Shown here piece by piece: positions 25,702 to 34,192 of a stretch of DNA of 64,000 nt. Below the pieces are notes generated by a model, which was not told the DNA's origin, did not search any database, and was given only the letters and a program-made list of their open reading frames with translations. Source of the stretch: Streptomyces kronopolitis (GTDB lineage: Bacteria; Actinomycetota; Actinomycetes; Streptomycetales; Streptomycetaceae); NCBI RefSeq assembly GCF_014646275.1, contig NZ_BMND01000031.1, forward strand, positions 1 to 64,000, read 5' to 3'. Position 1 is the stretch's first letter. Every line of letters begins with the position of its first letter. A program made the position numbers and the translations under genes.

Positions 25702-27060
25702 TCAGTCCTCGGTGTCCGTGCGGTTCTGTGCCAGACGGTCGCCGATGGCACGCAGTCCCGCGAGGTCATGGACATCGCCGGGCAGCGCGGCGACCTCGGT
25801 CACCGGAACCTCGGGGTGCAGCGCGGTGAAGCGGTCCCGCGTGCGCCGTTCGCGTGCGAGCACCTGCATGCGTTCCGCGTGCAGTCGGAGCAGCCCGGCG
25901 GCCAGTTGCGCCGCCGAGGCCGAGGTGGGTGTCTCATGCTCCGCCGCGGCGGGGGAGAGGCCGCCGGCGGTACGTGGTCCAGCCTTCCCGGCGTCGAGAT
26001 CCACAATGCCGTCGGCTTCAAGATTATTTTCTGCGGGGGCGGCGGACGCCGTGCGGGTGTCCGCGGTGTCCGCCCCGTCCGCATGGGTGTCCTCGGCCCG
26101 CTGGTCCGTCAGGGCCTCCGCGGCGGCCAGCGCGCGCTCGGCGCTGAGTTGGGACGCGCCGCTGCCGTGCACGCGGTTCAGCACCAGGCCGGCCAGCGGC
26201 ATCTGCTCGGCGGCCAGCCGCTCGACGAAGTACGCCGCCTCGCGCAGTGCGTCCCGCTCCGGCGCGGCCACCACGAGGAACGCCGTGCCGGGCGCCTGCA
26301 GCAGCCGGTACGTGGCGTCCGCGCGGGTGCGGAAGCCGCCGAACATGGTGTCCATGGCAGCCACGAACGTCTGCACGTCCCGCAGGAGTTGGCCGCCCAT
26401 GAGCTTGCTGAGGGTGCCGGTCATCATCGACATGCCGACATTGAGGAACTTCATGCCGGCCCGGCCGCCGACCTTCGCCGGGGCCATCAGCACCCGGATG
26501 AACTTGCCGTCCAGGAAGGAGCCGAGACGCTTGGGAGCGTCCAGGAAGTCCAGGGCGGAGCGGCTCGGCGGGGTGTCGACGATGATCAGGTCCCACTCGT
26601 CGTTCGCGCGGAGCTGGCCGAGCTTCTCCATGGCCATGTACTCCTGCGTGCCCGCGAAACCGGCCGACAGGGACTGGTAGAAGGGGTTCTCCAGGATGGC
26701 GCGGGACCGCTCGGCGTCCGCGTGGCCCTCGACGATCTCGTCGAAGGTGCGCTTCATGTCCAGCATCATCGCGTGGAGTTCGCCGCCCGCGGACTCGTCG
26801 ACGTCCTTGACCTGGCGCGGGACGTTGTCCAGCTCGGAGATGCCCATGGACTGGGCCAGCCGCCGGGCCGGGTCGATGGTCAGCACGACGACCCGGCGGC
26901 CGCGCTCGGCGGCGCGCACGCCCAGCGCCGCGGCCGTCGTCGTCTTGCCGACGCCGCCCGAGCCGCAGCACACCACGATGCGGGTGTGCGGGTCGTCGAT
27001 CAGGGCATCGACCTCGAGCCGCGGGGCCGAGGCGTCCAGCGTCGTGGTGTCCGCGGTCAT
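25702..27060 (-). CDS. ArsA-like anion-transporting ATPase, second of pair
   Basis: 452 residues. SIMIBI P-loop ATPase: deviant Walker A CGSGGVGKTTTAA (about 33-45), VLTIDPARRLAQSMG and switch II LIIVDTPPSRSALDFLD. A 100-residue Ala/Asp/Thr-rich insertion (about 320-400) precedes the C-terminal part. Family members include ArsA and Get3; the mycobacterial homologue Rv3680 forms a complex with Rv3679 and is linked to membrane-stress tolerance. Start ATG 27060 overlaps the stop of the preceding gene (ATGA), so the two ATPases are made together. Confidence 0.9.
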   Translation of the reverse strand: MTADTTTLDASAPRLEVDALIDDPHTRIVVCCGSGGVGKTTTAAALGVRAAERGRRVVVLTIDPARRLAQSMGISELDNVPRQVKDVDESAGGELHAMMLDMKRTFDEIVEGHADAERSRAILENPFYQSLSAGFAGTQEYMAMEKLGQLRANDEWDLIIVDTPPSRSALDFLDAPKRLGSFLDGKFIRVLMAPAKVGGRAGMKFLNVGMSMMTGTLSKLMGGQLLRDVQTFVAAMDTMFGGFRTRADATYRLLQAPGTAFLVVAAPERDALREAAYFVERLAAEQMPLAGLVLNRVHGSGASQLSAERALAAAEALTDQRAEDTHADGADTADTRTASAAPAENNLEADGIVDLDAGKAGPRTAGGLSPAAAEHETPTSASAAQLAAGLLRLHAERMQVLARERRTRDRFTALHPEVPVTEVAALPGDVHDLAGLRAIGDRLAQNRTDTED

Positions 27061-28112
27061 ATGGGCCCCTGTTTCCGCAGGTCTCTCGCCAGGTGGTAGA
27101 GCCCGGCGAGGTCCACTCCCTCGGGGAGCAGCTCCAACTCGTAGGTGGGCAGGCCGATGGCGGTCAGTTCGGCGTACTCGGCGCGCTCCAGCTCGACCCG
27201 CTCGGCGTGTTCGCGCGCCTGCTCCAGCAGGGGGTCGATCAGCCGGTCCGCCAGGCCGCCGCGGCGGGCGCCGCCCAGGCCGGCCTGGGAGAGCGCCTTG
27301 GCGACGCCGGCCCGGGCGCCCCGGGCGGCGATGTCGAGGTCGCCGTTGTCCAGCAGCGCCGGGCGGGTCATGTTGATGACGATGCCGCCCACGGGGATGC
27401 CGGCGGCGCGCAGTTCCGCGACGCCGTCCGCGGTCTCCTGGACCGGCATCTCTTCCAGGAGCGTCACCAGATGCACCGCGGTCTCCGGTGATTTCAGGAC
27501 CCGCATCACGGCCTGCGCCTGATTGTGGATCGGCCCGATCTTCGCCAGGCCGGCCACCTCGTCGTTGACGTTCAGGAAGCGGGTGATGCGGCCGGTCGGC
27601 GGGGCGTCCATCACCACGGCGTCGTAGACGAATCTGCCGTTCTTGTCCTTGCGGCGGACGGCTTCGCACGCCTTGCCGGTCAGCAGGACGTCCCGCAGGC
27701 CCGGCGCGATGGTCGTGGCGAAGTCGATCGCGCCGAGCTTCTTCAGCGCCCGGCCGGCGCTGCCGAGCTTGTAGAACATCTGGAGGTAGTCCAGCAGGGC
27801 GCGTTCGGCGTCGATGGCGAGGGCGTGCACCTCGCCGCCCCCGCGTCTGCCGCCGCCCCGGGGCGCCTCGCCGCCGGACCCGTTCCCGGCGGCGGCCCGG
27901 AGCGCCGCGCCGTCCGATGCCGGAGCCACCGCGATCTTGCGTTCCTCGTAGGGAAGCGCTTCTGTTTCGAACAGCTGGGCAATGCCCTGCCGGCCCTCGA
28001 CCTCGACCAGGAGGGTACGGCGTCCCTCGGTGGCCAGGGCGAGAGCGAGGGCGGCGGCGACCGTGGTCTTTCCGGTGCCGCCCTTGCCGCTGACGACATG
28101 GAGCCTGCTCAC
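27057..28112 (-). CDS. ArsA-like anion-transporting ATPase, first of pair
   Basis: 351 residues. GTG 28112 gives VSRLHVVSGKGGTGKTTVAA with the KGGTGKTT Walker A and its signature lysine, LLVEVEGRQGIAQLF, and switch II VVMDAPPTGRITRFLN. A Gly/Arg-rich insertion near residues 90-105 interrupts the domain. A longer ORF upstream (from 28169) lacks homology to the family start. It probably pairs with the downstream paralogue as a hetero-oligomer. No arsenic genes are nearby, so arsenite export is not implied. Confidence 0.9.
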   Translation of the reverse strand: MSRLHVVSGKGGTGKTTVAAALALALATEGRRTLLVEVEGRQGIAQLFETEALPYEERKIAVAPASDGAALRAAAGNGSGGEAPRGGGRRGGGEVHALAIDAERALLDYLQMFYKLGSAGRALKKLGAIDFATTIAPGLRDVLLTGKACEAVRRKDKNGRFVYDAVVMDAPPTGRITRFLNVNDEVAGLAKIGPIHNQAQAVMRVLKSPETAVHLVTLLEEMPVQETADGVAELRAAGIPVGGIVINMTRPALLDNGDLDIAARGARAGVAKALSQAGLGGARRGGLADRLIDPLLEQAREHAERVELERAEYAELTAIGLPTYELELLPEGVDLAGLYHLARDLRKQGPI

Positions 28113-28321
28113 GCCAAGGAGCCTAACCAGTCTGCGTCCCGAGTACGCCCGGGATGGCGCCCGGGACACCCCGGAGATCTGCCCGCGGGGTCCTCGGGGA
28201 CGGGTCGGGGATGTGCCGTAGGGGGCGGGCGGCAGGCTCGCGGACGCCGCGCGGCAGGGGCGGGGACGGGCCGCGGCACACGGCGTCCGCCGCCGCCGTG
28301 GACAGGTATTACGCTCGCCCC

Positions 28322-28483
28322 ATGACCAAGTGGGAATACGCGACCGTGCCGCTCCTCGTGCACGCGACGAAGCAGATTCTGGACACCTGGGGCGAGGACG
28401 GCTGGGAGCTGGTCCAGGTCGTCCCCGGCCCGAACAACCCCGAGCAGCTGGTGGCCTACCTGAAGCGGGAGAAGCAGGCGTGA
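28322..28483 (+). CDS. DUF4177 small protein
   Basis: 53 residues. MTKWEYATVPLLVHATKQIL and WGEDGWELVQVVPG are the DUF4177 pattern (WEY..., GxxGWELV). Function unknown. Overlaps the RidA start by GTGA, so translation is coupled. Confidence 0.9.
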   Translation: MTKWEYATVPLLVHATKQILDTWGEDGWELVQVVPGPNNPEQLVAYLKREKQA

Positions 28484-28944
28484 GCGCGGTGGAGGAGAAG
28501 ATCGCGGCGCTCGGTCTGAAGCTGCCGCAGGTCGTGCCGCCGCTGGCCTCGTACCAGCCCGCGGTGCGCTCCGGCGCCTATGTGCACACCTCCGGCCAGC
28601 TGCCGATGGTGGACGGCGCGCTGCCGGCCACCGGCAAGGTCGGGGCCGAGGTCAGCGCGGAGCAGGCCAAGGAACTCGCCGCGACCTGCGCGCTGAACGC
28701 GCTGGCCGCCGTGAAGTCCGTCGTCGGCGACCTCGACCGGATCCAGCGGGTCGTGAAGGTCGTCGGCTTCGTGGCCTCCGCGCCGGACTTCACCGGTCAG
28801 CCGGGCGTGCTCAACGGCGCCAGCGAGCTGCTGGGCGAGATCCTCGGCGACAAGGGCGTGCACGCCCGGTCCGCGGTGGGCGTGGCGGTGCTGCCGCTCG
28901 ACTCGCCGGTCGAGGTCGAGATCCAGGTGGAGATCGCCGAATAG
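28480..28944 (+). CDS. RidA family protein
   Basis: 154-residue YjgF/YER057c/UK114-type protein. RidA members remove reactive enamine/imine intermediates. The family fold is recognisable in ASYQPAVRSGAYVHTSGQLPMVDG and the end ARSAVGVAVLPLDSPVEVEIQ; the canonical catalytic Arg region reads HARSAVGVAVLP. GTG 28480 overlaps the DUF4177 stop. Same order (RidA next to a DUF4177 gene, then MBL hydrolase and crp) occurs in mycobacteria. Confidence 0.93.
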   Translation: MSAVEEKIAALGLKLPQVVPPLASYQPAVRSGAYVHTSGQLPMVDGALPATGKVGAEVSAEQAKELAATCALNALAAVKSVVGDLDRIQRVVKVVGFVASAPDFTGQPGVLNGASELLGEILGDKGVHARSAVGVAVLPLDSPVEVEIQVEIAE

Positions 28945-28986
28945 TCCCGTCGTCGGGGCGGTGACGTCCGCCCCGTGTGCCGTGCC

Positions 28987-29019
28987 CCGGAGGGCCCCGC
29001 GTCAGCAGGGGCCCTCCGG
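28987..29019 (+). terminator. terminator after RidA
   Basis: CCGGAGGGCCCC and GGGGCCCTCCGG form a perfect 12-bp stem with a 9-nt loop. Confidence 0.88.
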
Positions 29020-29068
29020 CGCGAAAGTGGCCCTCGAACATCCGCGCGCGAGCGCATAGCATCCGGCC

Positions 29069-30067
29069 ATGGCGTCCACGACCAACGGCCAGTGGTACCC
29101 GCCGGAGTGGCCGGACCGCATCCGGGCACTCGCGAACGGCGAGCTGACCCCTGCCGAGCCCCGCAGGGCCGCGACCGTTCTGCTGCTGCGGGACTCCGCC
29201 GCCGGCGGCCCCGCCGTCCACATGCTGCGCAGACGCACCTCCATGGCCTTCGCCGGGGGCGCGTACGCCTATCCGGGCGGGTCCGTCGATCCGCGGGACG
29301 CCCGCCCGGTGGCCTGGGCCGGTCCCTCGCGCGCCCAGTGGGCGGTGCGTATGGGTGTCGATCCGGCCACCGCCCAGACCATCGTGTGCGCGGCGGTCCG
29401 CGAGACGTTCGAGGAGACCGGCGTGCTGCTCGCCGGCGCCTCGGCCGACACGGTCGTCGCCGACACCAGGGGCGAGGACTGGGAGGCGGACCGCGCCGCC
29501 CTCGTCGCCCACGAACTGTCCTTCGCCGACTTCCTTGGCCGCCGCGGACTGGTCCTGCGCTCCGACCTGCTGGGCGCCTGGGCCCGCTGGATCACCCCCG
29601 AGTTCGAGCCGCGGCGCTACGACACCTGGTTCTTCGTCGCGGAGCTGCCCGAGGGCCAGCGGACCCTCCCGCAAGGGCCCGAGGCGGGCCCCCGGGGCGC
29701 ACCCCCGTCCACCGGGGCGGCGCCCGGCGCCTCCACCGAGGCGGACCTCGCGGTCTGGATCCGCCCCCGGGAGGCGGCCGACGGCTACGACCGCGGCGAG
29801 CTGCTGATGATGCCGCCGACCATCGCGACGCTGCGCGGACTCCAGCCGTACGCCACCGCGGCCGACGCGCTGGCCGCCGCGGAGGCCCAGGACCTCACGC
29901 CGGTGCTGGCGCGGGCCCGGGTGGTGGGCGGCGAGATCGAGCTGAGCTGGCCGGGGCACGACGAATTCACCAAGCACATCGCGCAGACGGACACGGGATC
30001 CGGCGCTCCCGGGGGCGCCGACGGCCGCCCGGACCGCGCCGGCTCCCCGGGAGGGACCCCCGCATGA
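29069..30067 (+). CDS. NUDIX hydrolase (NUDT19-like)
   Basis: 332 residues. N-terminal AATVLLLRD and an extended NUDIX box with FAGGAYAYPGGSVDPRDA at about residues 61-77 and AAVRETFEETGVLLAG at about 107-122 (REtFEEtG core). The long spacing between the GG and REUXEE parts is typical of the NUDT19/RP2p coenzyme A diphosphatase-like group. The C-terminal half contains the LADLAVWIRPREA segment and a Gly/Pro-rich end. The stop overlaps the MBL hydrolase start (ATGA). Confidence 0.88.
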   Translation: MASTTNGQWYPPEWPDRIRALANGELTPAEPRRAATVLLLRDSAAGGPAVHMLRRRTSMAFAGGAYAYPGGSVDPRDARPVAWAGPSRAQWAVRMGVDPATAQTIVCAAVRETFEETGVLLAGASADTVVADTRGEDWEADRAALVAHELSFADFLGRRGLVLRSDLLGAWARWITPEFEPRRYDTWFFVAELPEGQRTLPQGPEAGPRGAPPSTGAAPGASTEADLAVWIRPREAADGYDRGELLMMPPTIATLRGLQPYATAADALAAAEAQDLTPVLARARVVGGEIELSWPGHDEFTKHIAQTDTGSGAPGGADGRPDRAGSPGGTPA

Positions 30068-30900
30068 CCGAACCGACCGCTCTTCCCGGCCGGCCGCGTG
30101 GCGGGGCCCTCTCCGGGCAGGCCACCGCGCGCGCCCACTGCGTGCTGGCCCCGAACCCCTCGCCGATGACGCTGGACGGCACCAACACCTGGATCGTCGC
30201 CGAACCGGACTCCGACCTCGCCGTCGTCATCGACCCCGGGCCGCTCGACGAGGGCCACCTCCGGGCCGTCATCGACACCGCCGAGCGCGCCGGCAAGCGC
30301 GTCGCGCTGACCCTGCTGACCCACGGTCACCCGGACCACGCCGACGGCGCCGCCCGCTTCGCCGAGCTGACCCGGACGGCCGTCCGGGCGCTCGACCCGA
30401 CGCTCCGTCTGGGCGGGGAGGGGCTCGACGCGGGCGATGTCATCACCACCGGGGGCCTGGAGCTGCGGGTGGTGCCCACCCCGGGCCACACCGCGGACTC
30501 GCTCTCCTTCCACCTCCCGGCCGATCGCGCGGTCCTCACCGGCGACACGGTCCTGGGGCGCGGCACCACGGTGGTCGCCCACCCCGACGGGCGGCTGGGC
30601 GACTATCTGGACTCGCTGCGCCGGCTGCGCGCGCTCACCGTCGACGACGGGGTGGGGACGGTCCTGCCGGGCCACGGGCCGGTGCTGAACGACGCCCAGG
30701 GGGCCGTGGAGTTCTATCTGGCGCACCGCGCGCACCGGCTCGCCCAGGTGGAGACCGCCGTCGAGGCCGGCCACCGCACCCCCGGGGAGATCGTCGCGAG
30801 CGTGTACGCCGATGTCGACCGCTCCCTGTGGCCGGCCGCCGAGCTGTCGGTCCGGGCGCAGCTCGACTACCTGGGCGAACACGGGCTGATCGACGGCTGA
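30064..30900 (+). CDS. MBL fold metallo-hydrolase (LACTB2-like)
   Basis: 278 residues. Metallo-beta-lactamase fold with THGHPDHADGA (His87, His89, Asp91, His92), PTPGHTADSLSFH and TGDTVLGRGTT, and a C-terminal winged-helix (YLGEHGLIDG). This is the LACTB2/glyoxalase-II-like type; members include endoribonucleases. Coupled to the NUDIX gene. Mycobacterial orthologue Rv3677c lies next to crp as here. Confidence 0.92.
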   Translation: MTEPTALPGRPRGGALSGQATARAHCVLAPNPSPMTLDGTNTWIVAEPDSDLAVVIDPGPLDEGHLRAVIDTAERAGKRVALTLLTHGHPDHADGAARFAELTRTAVRALDPTLRLGGEGLDAGDVITTGGLELRVVPTPGHTADSLSFHLPADRAVLTGDTVLGRGTTVVAHPDGRLGDYLDSLRRLRALTVDDGVGTVLPGHGPVLNDAQGAVEFYLAHRAHRLAQVETAVEAGHRTPGEIVASVYADVDRSLWPAAELSVRAQLDYLGEHGLIDG

Positions 30901-30943
30901 CGCCCGCTCGGGCCGCGGCCGTCCGGTGTGGCGGGGCGCCCCG

Positions 30944-31771
30944 TCAGCGGTCCTGCGGGCGGGGCGCCTTCGGCCCGTGGACGGCCAGGTACTCGCCGGC
31001 CAGCCAGGGGGCGAGGCCGGCCAGCAGCTCGTCCAGCAGCTCCGGGTGGGCGGCGGGCCTGCGGGCGGCGTCGGCGGCGGCGCGCATCGGGCCGGCCCAC
31101 ATCGGGTAGTAGCGGCCGAAGACCTCCGCGGACTCGGCGAGGTCGCTGGTCCAGCCGCCCCAGCGCGGCATGACCAGGGTGAACCCGGTGCGTACGAGCC
31201 GCCGCGTCACGCCCCGGGTCAGCCGGGTGCGCTCGGCCTCCGTGGTGGCCGCCGCGGCCCGCTCGCGCAGTCGTGGCAGGTCGCGGAAGAGATCGCCGTT
31301 GGTCTCGCGGGCGAGGAGCGAGGTCGGGCGGTAGCGGGGCAGCCGGGCGGCGAGATCCGGGCCGCCGAGCGGGGTGCACAGGCAGGCCACGAACCACCCC
31401 AGGTCATGGCGCTCCGCCTCGCTCAGCACGCGGGCCGCGCTGAACAGCAGGATGCCCGCACCGTCGATCTGCGGAAAGGCGGCGTCGAGGCTCTCCTCGA
31501 CGGCGCGGGCGGCGGCGCGGTCGGCCTCGGTGGGCTCGGTCCGCAGGGCGAGCAGCGCGTCGAGGTCGGAGACCCCGGGGACGGCGGTACCGCGCGGGAT
31601 GCTGCCGTAGAGGTAGCTGCTGTGCAGGCGCTCCGGGCCGAAATGCGCGCCGAGCCGGTCACCGAGCCCCGCCACCACGGGCGCGAACCGCGCGGGCACG
31701 CGCTCCAGGGAGCCCTCCCGTACGAAGCAGCCGTCCTCGTCCGTCCCGGTGCCGTGGATCATGGGCGCCAC
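30944..31771 (-). CDS. nucleotidyltransferase-domain protein
   Basis: 275 residues. The Pol-beta-type nucleotidyltransferase motif is clear: YLYGSIPRGTAVPGVSDLDALL (GS...D-x-D) near residues 54-75. The rest is helical, with no kinase or HEPN motif. Such proteins modify aminoglycosides, tRNA or partner proteins; the target is unknown. GTG 31771 and ATG 31762 are both possible starts. It converges with the MBL gene, with a GC palindrome in the short gap. Confidence 0.75.
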   Translation of the reverse strand: MAPMIHGTGTDEDGCFVREGSLERVPARFAPVVAGLGDRLGAHFGPERLHSSYLYGSIPRGTAVPGVSDLDALLALRTEPTEADRAAARAVEESLDAAFPQIDGAGILLFSAARVLSEAERHDLGWFVACLCTPLGGPDLAARLPRYRPTSLLARETNGDLFRDLPRLRERAAAATTEAERTRLTRGVTRRLVRTGFTLVMPRWGGWTSDLAESAEVFGRYYPMWAGPMRAAADAARRPAAHPELLDELLAGLAPWLAGEYLAVHGPKAPRPQDR

Positions 31772-31892
31772 TATGGCGAAGCGGCCGGCGGTGCCGCGAG
31801 CGGTTAACGGCCCCCGGGGGCGGGGAGGGGCGGCCGCGCGCTACCGGGGCCGCCGCGTCCCGGCCGTCCCGGGGCGCCCTGCGGCCATGACG

Positions 31893-31918
31893 AAGGGCCC
31901 CGCCGGAGCGGGGCCCTT
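31893..31918 (-). terminator. crp terminator
   Basis: AAGGGCCCCGC, 4-nt loop, GCGGGGCCCTT: 11-bp perfect stem 22 nt after the crp stop codon (minus strand). Confidence 0.88.
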
Positions 31919-31939
31919 TCAGGCAGTCCGTGCGCCGGG

Positions 31940-32614
31940 TCAGCGCGAGCGCTTGGCCAGCCGCTCGACGTCCAGCAGGATCACGGCGCGCGCCTCCAGG
32001 CGCAGCCAGCCGCGGCCCGCGAAGTCCGCGAGCGCCTTGTTGACCGTCTCGCGGGAGGCGCCCACCAGCTGGGCCAGCTCCTCCTGCGTCAGGTCGTGCA
32101 CGACATGGATGCCCTCCTCGGACTGCACACCGAAGCGGCGCGACAGGTCGAGCAGGGCGCGGGCCACCCGGCCCGGCACGTCCGAGAAGACCAGGTCGGA
32201 CATCTGGTCGTTGGTCTTGCGCAGGCGGCGGGCGACCGCTCGCAGCAGCGCCGTGGCGACCTCGGGGCGGGCATTCAGCCAGGGCTGAAGGTCGCCGTGC
32301 CCCAGACCGAGGAGCTTGACCTCGGTGAGGGCGGAAGCGGTGGCGGTGCGCGGGCCCGGGTCGAAGAGCGAGAGCTCTCCGATCAGCTCCCCGGGGCCGA
32401 GGACGGCGAGCATGTTCTCCCGGCCGTCGGGGGAGGTGCGGTGCAGCTTCACCTTGCCCTCGGTGACCACGTACAGGCGGTCGCCGGGGTCCCCTTCGTG
32501 GAACAGGGCGTCGCCGCGGGCGAGCGTGACCTCTCCCATTGAGGCGCGCAGCTCGGCCGCCTGCTCGTCATCGAGCGCCGCGAAGAGCGGTGCGCGCCGC
32601 AGAACGTCGTCCAC
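31940..32614 (-). CDS. crp: cAMP receptor protein Crp
   Basis: 224 residues, the length I recall for Streptomyces Crp. N-terminal cyclic-nucleotide-binding domain (FHEGDPGDRLYVVTEGKVKL and LGPGELIGELSLFDPGPRTATA with the phosphate-binding loop), long C helix, and a C-terminal helix-turn-helix (LTQEELAQLVGASRETVNKAL). GTG 32614 follows AAGGAG; the ORF continues upstream, but those 44 residues match no Crp. Crp controls spore germination and antibiotic synthesis. Divergent from nth, as in mycobacteria. Confidence 0.96.
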   Translation of the reverse strand: MDDVLRRAPLFAALDDEQAAELRASMGEVTLARGDALFHEGDPGDRLYVVTEGKVKLHRTSPDGRENMLAVLGPGELIGELSLFDPGPRTATASALTEVKLLGLGHGDLQPWLNARPEVATALLRAVARRLRKTNDQMSDLVFSDVPGRVARALLDLSRRFGVQSEEGIHVVHDLTQEELAQLVGASRETVNKALADFAGRGWLRLEARAVILLDVERLAKRSR

Positions 32615-32678
32615 GAGATCTCTCCTTGTCGACATGCTCCGGGGGACTGTGGTCCCCATCATGCCGGAATGCAAAACA

Positions 32679-32692
32679 GTGCGATCAATCAC
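32679..32692. promoter_or_regulatory. possible Crp-type binding site
   Basis: GTG-8-CAC (GTGCGATCAATCAC) about 70 nt before the crp start codon, close to the GTG(N6)GNCAC pattern reported for Streptomyces Crp but lacking the inner G. Might mediate autoregulation. Confidence 0.35.
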
Positions 32693-32842
32693 AAGTTTGC
32701 CGGACCGGTGCCCCGAGCCATAAGGCAGGGGGCCGATTGGAGTCACGAATACCGGCGATCAAGCCGGATGTCGGTGGCTGGCCTTAGTCTGGCCGAGTGT
32801 CCAATACGCCGGTGAGAGCAGAGGACTGGGGGGGCCGGTCGG

Positions 32843-34138
32843 GTGAGTGCGGGGCGTGATTCCGCTGTGGGCGAACAGCCGTCCGGTCACGCCTCGGATT
32901 CGGGTGAACGGAACAAATCAACCCCCGTCGACGCGTCCGTCCGGAAGCCCGCCGTCCGGATGCCCGGCGCGTCGCGACCGCCGACGCCGCACACCACCGC
33001 ACCCATCACCGCTCCGACCACCGCACCGACCACCGCACCGACCGCCGCGCAGCAGAGCCCGGTGGGCGAGCGCCCGGCAGGGAAGAAGGCCGCCGTGAAC
33101 GAAACCCCCGAGAAGCCGGCGGCCGCCAAGAAGGCCACGGCGAAGAAGACCGCCGCCACGAAGACCGCCACGAAGACCGCCGCCACGAAGGCCGTGGCGA
33201 AGAAGGCCGCCGCCACGAAGGCCGTGGCGAAGAAGGCCGTAACCACGAAGACCACGGCCAAAAAGACCACGGCCGGGACCTCCGCCAAGAAGGCGACGGC
33301 GAAGCCGGCGGCCAAGGCGGCCGCCGGGAAGACCCCCGCCAAGAAGGCCCCCGCGCGCAAGCCGGAGTCCCGGGCTGCCATGGTGCGCCGGGCCCGCCGG
33401 ATCAACCGCGAGCTCGCCGAGCTGTATCCGTACGCCCACCCCGAGCTGGACTTCACCAACTCCTTCGAGCTGCTGGTCGCCACGGTCCTGTCCGCGCAGA
33501 CCACCGATCTGAGGGTCAACCAGACCACCCCGCGGCTGTTCGCGGTCTGCCCGACGCCCGAGGACATGGCCGCCATGGACCCGGAGCGGCTGGAGGAGCT
33601 GATCCGCCCGACCGGCTTCTTCCGGGCCAAGGCGAAGTCGCTGCTGGGCCTGTCCGCCGCGCTGCGCGACCGCTTCGGCGGCGAGGTGCCGGGCCGCCTG
33701 GAGGACCTCGTCACGCTCCCCGGGGTCGGCCGCAAGACCGCCAACGTGGTGCTGGGCAACGCCTTCGGCGTCCCCGGCATCACCGTCGACACCCACTTCG
33801 GCCGCCTCGCCCGCCGCTTCGGCTGGACCACCGCGGAGGACGCCGAGAAGGTCGAGGCGGACGTCGCCGAGATCTTCCCCAAGAGCGAGTGGACGATGCT
33901 GTCGCACCGCGTCGTCTTCCACGGCCGCCGCGTCTGCCACTCCCGCAAGCCCGCCTGCGGCGCCTGCGCCATCGCCCCGCTGTGCCCCGCGTACGGCGAG
34001 GGCGAGACGGACCCGGAGAAGGCTAAGAAGCTGCTGAAGTACGAGCTGGGCGGCAAGCCGGGTCAGCGGCTGAAGCCGCCGGCCGACTACCCGGGGCAGC
34101 CCGCGCCCCCGATGGCGCCCCCGGCGGCCGCCTCGTGA
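32843..34138 (+). CDS. nth: endonuclease III with histone-H1-like N-terminal arm
   Basis: 431 residues, about twice the usual 210-250. Residues about 183-405 are a full DNA glycosylase/AP lyase: HhH LPGVGRKTANVVLGN with catalytic Lys298, ITVDTHFGRLARR with Asp316, and the [4Fe-4S] loop CHSRKPACGACAIAPLC (C-x6-C-x2-C-x5-C). Residues about 45-70 are Thr/Ala/Pro repeats and 80-178 are Lys/Ala/Thr repeats (KKATAKKTAATKTATKTAAT type) resembling histone H1 tails. It excises oxidised pyrimidines. GTG 32843 is the longest start; GTG 33095 would begin at the Lys-rich arm. Confidence 0.92.
   Translation: MSAGRDSAVGEQPSGHASDSGERNKSTPVDASVRKPAVRMPGASRPPTPHTTAPITAPTTAPTTAPTAAQQSPVGERPAGKKAAVNETPEKPAAAKKATAKKTAATKTATKTAATKAVAKKAAATKAVAKKAVTTKTTAKKTTAGTSAKKATAKPAAKAAAGKTPAKKAPARKPESRAAMVRRARRINRELAELYPYAHPELDFTNSFELLVATVLSAQTTDLRVNQTTPRLFAVCPTPEDMAAMDPERLEELIRPTGFFRAKAKSLLGLSAALRDRFGGEVPGRLEDLVTLPGVGRKTANVVLGNAFGVPGITVDTHFGRLARRFGWTTAEDAEKVEADVAEIFPKSEWTMLSHRVVFHGRRVCHSRKPACGACAIAPLCPAYGEGETDPEKAKKLLKYELGGKPGQRLKPPADYPGQPAPPMAPPAAAS
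33005..33350 (+). repeat. coding repeats in the Nth arm
   Basis: A 12-nt run of ACCACCGCACCG-type units (about 33006-33050) and then degenerate AAG-AAG-GCC-rich repeats to 33350. They encode the Thr/Ala/Pro and Lys/Ala segments. Confidence 0.8.
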
Positions 34139-34192
34139 GGGCGGCCGTCAAGAGGTGACCGACGATCCACGCCAGGCCTGGAGGGGGCGCGT

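Noticed and set aside
25590..25710. CRISPR-like repeat array after wblA
   Set aside because: Repeats are short, degenerate and without regular spacers; low-complexity DNA only.
27057..28169. Arsenic resistance operon
   Set aside because: The paired ATPases resemble ArsA, but no arsB, arsC, arsD or arsR is nearby and the pair is conserved beside whiB4/wblA.
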